NCBI RefSeq assembly: GCF_000378205.1
Contig: NZ_KB899407.1
Location: 1-64,000 of the forward strand
DNA length: 64,000 nt
Direction of reading: 5' to 3'
Source of the DNA: Sediminispirochaeta bajacaliforniensis DSM 16054
GTDB taxonomy: Bacteria > Spirochaetota > Spirochaetia > DSM-16054 > Sediminispirochaetaceae
Under the pieces are notes generated by a model that saw nothing but the letters and a program-made list of their open reading frames with translations, was not told where the DNA came from and made no database searches. Numbering within the stretch: the stretch's first letter is position 1; the number at the start of each line of letters is the position of its first letter. Both the position numbers and the translations under genes were made by a program. Positions 61,865-64,000 of this stretch are shown here, one piece after another.

Positions 61865-62613
61865 GGCGACATCCCATCCTCAGATCCCGAAAGCATCCTG
61901 AAAACAGCATCACGTTCGGAAAAGCGTTTTTGCTCGCTGTAGAGGGCAAGCAATGTTATGCAAGCATCCCCCTCTCCAAAATCAATACCGATCGCACGAT
62001 GGAGAAAACCTTCCGCAGCACGATAATCACCCATCATCCAAAAACAATAACCGATACGGCAGAGTACGGATTCGTCATGCACCTCATCCATCGCCCGCTC
62101 ATAAAGGTCAACAGCGTCCTGATAACGGCCGCATTTTTCACAGCTCAGGCCCCAAAAACGATAAATATCGTCATATTCCACGCCGAAACGGTCAGCCTTG
62201 GCATAGTCCTCCACTGCCTCTTCATGGCGATCAAGATACGCAAGAGTATTGGCACGGGCATAATAGGCCAATCCGTAGTCGAAACGAAGACGGAGCGCCT
62301 GATCGTAGTATTCAAGCGACTCTTCATTTCGTTCCAGAGCGTTGAGAACAAGTCCCGTATTGAAAAAAAGCTTCTCGTCTTCCGTATCGTATTCAAGGGC
62401 CCTGAGATCATCTTCAAGCGCTTTCTCATACTGGCCAAGGCTGTGATATGCGGCTCCCCGATTCATGAGGGCACCTACATGTTCGAAATCGATACGCAGG
62501 ACATCACTGTACCGTCTCACCGCCATATCGAATTCACCCTTATCGAAAGCCTCGTCGGCCTCTTCCAGCAGCGCATCGATCTCCGGTCTATCTTCCCGAA
62601 AATCCATTTCCAC
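61861..62613 (-). CDS. Tetratricopeptide-repeat protein
   Basis: A 250-residue soluble protein made of about five or six TPR units, for example AFDKGEFDMAVRRYSDVLRI, GAAYHSLGQYEKALEDDLRA and YYARANTLAYLDRHEEAVED (about residues 17-145). TPRs hold partner proteins. It is followed by the zinc-ribbon protein gene with a four-base overlap and preceded by the dihydropyrimidinase-type gene by 15 bp. It has no enzymatic motif. Confidence 0.8.
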   Translation of the reverse strand: MEMDFREDRPEIDALLEEADEAFDKGEFDMAVRRYSDVLRIDFEHVGALMNRGAAYHSLGQYEKALEDDLRALEYDTEDEKLFFNTGLVLNALERNEESLEYYDQALRLRFDYGLAYYARANTLAYLDRHEEAVEDYAKADRFGVEYDDIYRFWGLSCEKCGRYQDAVDLYERAMDEVHDESVLCRIGYCFWMMGDYRAAEGFLHRAIGIDFGEGDACITLLALYSEQKRFSERDAVFRMLSGSEDGMSP

Positions 62614-62628
62614 TGCTACATCATGACC

Positions 62629-64000
62629 TCAGTGGAGGCGGGCGTCAATACCGCTGCGGCTGATATATTTCCCCATTCCTGCGGCACCTACAAAGCTTCC
62701 TTTATCAATAACAGCACGCCCCCGAACAAGGGTGCTTTCAACCTTTCCAACCAGTTTCATTCCCTCATACGGGGTCCATCCACAGCGCTCATGAAGGGTT
62801 TCGGCCGTCAGGCAATGCTCTTTCTCAGGATCGAAAATCACGATATCGGCATCTTTCCCCGGAGCAATCTCACCTTTTCGGTCAAAGCCGTGAAGTCGGG
62901 CCGGAGCGGCACAACACACATCGATCCATTGTTCAGGTGATATGTACCCGCTACGAACCCCTTCGCTGTAGAGAGCAGACAGCCGCATTTCGATGGAGGG
63001 AACCCCTCCGGGAATCTTATGAAAGCCGGTTCCCAATCCTCTTTCTTTTTCTTCCGCCAAGAAGGGGCAGTGATCGGTCGATACAATCTGCAATGCGCCC
63101 GAAGACAGAGCGTCCCACATGGCGGTGCGGTCGGCCTCCGGACGTATCGGAGGAGAACAAACGGGATATGCCCCTTCGACGCCCTCACGTTCAAAGGCAT
63201 CGGTGGTGAGAAATAGATACTGCGGACAGGTCTCTCCGAATAGGGGGATATTCTTTTTACGGGCATCCTCAATGGTCCTGGAAACGGCACGATTTCCGAC
63301 ATGAAAGATTTCCGCAGGAAAGGAGAGGTAAGCGGCAATCGCCGCAACCTTCGAGACCGCCTCAGCTTCAAAGGAAGAGGGACGACACTTTTCATGCCAA
63401 CGGGGATGGTGTTCACCGGCATGTACCGCACGTTCGACCAAAAAAGAAATCAAGTCCCAGTTTTCGGCATGAACTACCGACAGCCCCCCTGCACGACCGA
63501 CAGCCTCCATTGCCTGAAAGAGTTGGCTGTCGGAGAGTCGATAACCATAGGCCATATAAAGCTTGAAGGTAACGATGCCAAAAGATTTTATCCGATTAAC
63601 TGCCGCCTGGAGACCTCCCGGTTCTTTGAAAGCATCGGGGCCGATGTTCATGTGCCAGCCATAATCGACAACGACATCCCCTTCAGCCTCATTTTGCCGT
63701 CTGCGAAAAGCCGATTCCATAGTCTCCCCAGACTCCGGATGAACAAAGGGAACAACCGTAGTGGTACCGCCGAAGGCTGCCGCACGAGTACCGGTGAAAA
63801 AATCATCGGAAGAAATCAGACCGCCCCCAAGATCAAGTGAAAGATGGACATGGGTATCCACAGCACCGGGGATAACCAATTTGCCACCGGCATCAATTTC
63901 CCGTTTACCGGAAAGCCCGAGACCGACGGCGACGATCGTCTCGGAAGAGACGGCGACATCGGCCTCGATCATACCCCAGCTATTAACAACCGTGCCATTT
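62629..64000 (-). CDS. Dihydropyrimidinase/D-hydantoinase family amidohydrolase, 5' end cut
   Basis: At least 457 residues; the frame continues past 64000 (NGTVVNSWGMIEADV at the edge), so the start lies outside. It opens cyclic amide rings such as dihydropyrimidines, hydantoins or allantoin. Metal ligands: DTHVHLSLD, the carboxylated Lys in VTFKLYMAYGYRL, VVHAENWD (His), and STDHCPFL (Asp). The end includes RGRAVIDKGSFVG of the family. The flavoprotein-deaminase operon at 8855-12691 is far away, so joint action is only a possibility. Confidence 0.88.
   Translation of the reverse strand, partial: NGTVVNSWGMIEADVAVSSETIVAVGLGLSGKREIDAGGKLVIPGAVDTHVHLSLDLGGGLISSDDFFTGTRAAAFGGTTTVVPFVHPESGETMESAFRRRQNEAEGDVVVDYGWHMNIGPDAFKEPGGLQAAVNRIKSFGIVTFKLYMAYGYRLSDSQLFQAMEAVGRAGGLSVVHAENWDLISFLVERAVHAGEHHPRWHEKCRPSSFEAEAVSKVAAIAAYLSFPAEIFHVGNRAVSRTIEDARKKNIPLFGETCPQYLFLTTDAFEREGVEGAYPVCSPPIRPEADRTAMWDALSSGALQIVSTDHCPFLAEEKERGLGTGFHKIPGGVPSIEMRLSALYSEGVRSGYISPEQWIDVCCAAPARLHGFDRKGEIAPGKDADIVIFDPEKEHCLTAETLHERCGWTPYEGMKLVGKVESTLVRGRAVIDKGSFVGAAGMGKYISRSGIDARLH

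Noticed and set aside
61930-62940. Plus-strand frame of 336 codons
   Set aside because: Spans three minus-strand genes with recognisable products and starts without a ribosome-binding site.
1-64000. CRISPR arrays, rRNA and tRNA genes
   Set aside because: No regularly spaced short direct repeats and no rRNA or tRNA-like sequence were recognised when reading the gaps; a covariance-model scan could still find a tRNA.
8855-64000. Single pyrimidine-degradation pathway linking the flavoprotein operon and the dihydropyrimidinase-type gene
   Set aside because: The loci are 50 kb apart, the flavoprotein lacks the expected catalytic cysteine, and no beta-ureidopropionase is in the window.

Overview
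The window reads as chromosome of a free-living, fermentative anaerobe, most likely a spirochaete of the Spirochaeta/Sediminispirochaeta type. That assignment is inferred from gene content and style: a trimeric electron-bifurcating [FeFe]-hydrogenase, two iron alcohol dehydrogenases, relaxed lipoprotein boxes, several HisKA_2-type kinases, one-CDS HD and GGDEF signalling proteins, and no respiratory chain genes. It was not tested by any database search. No rRNA, tRNA or CRISPR array was recognised.

Region 1 (1-4116) is accessory DNA and the most unusual part. An integron integrase (2830-4116, +) stands divergent from two AT-rich minus-strand cassettes. The first cassette (909-2275) carries a PD-(D/E)XK-like protein and a 178-nt attC with extrahelical bases. 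Its inferred first bases and its attC R'' box are exactly complementary, which fixes the cassette ends. The second cassette holds a DUF3644-like gene that runs into an insertion sequence at the left edge. A miniature inverted-repeat element sits between attI and intI.

Region 2 (4147-23013): divergent SDR genes with a TetR regulator, an iron alcohol dehydrogenase, a GC-rich structured island, a two-gene operon (PreA/PreT-like flavoprotein without the usual catalytic cysteine plus an amidohydrolase) behind a LacI-type operator, a two-component system beside a sugar ABC importer and Gfo/Idh oxidoreductase, exonuclease III, an MFS carrier with the same LacI-type operator, and a membrane diguanylate cyclase.

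Region 3 (23152-39366): M29 aminopeptidase, a broken histidine kinase, chemoreceptor, ABC-F protein, a soluble kinase next to a second iron alcohol dehydrogenase, a DUF89 protein, a four-gene GldA/GldF/GldG/DUF4340 ABC operon, a putative glycosyltransferase and an HD hydrolase.

Region 4 (39399-53879): hydABC, a polar amino-acid ABC importer followed by a sensor kinase whose input domain resembles the importer's binding protein, a CBS-ACT protein, and a liv-type importer.

Region 5 (54022-64000): msrA, hslO, MFS carrier, Cof-type HAD phosphatase, a TrmB regulator behind a perfect 32-bp palindrome, a small zinc-ribbon protein, CapA-like protein, an uncharacterised pair, and a dihydropyrimidinase-family gene leaving the window.

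A family of about 140-150 bp elements with TA-flanked terminal inverted repeats (four intact copies, four partial) is scattered between genes from 2.5 to 46 kb.
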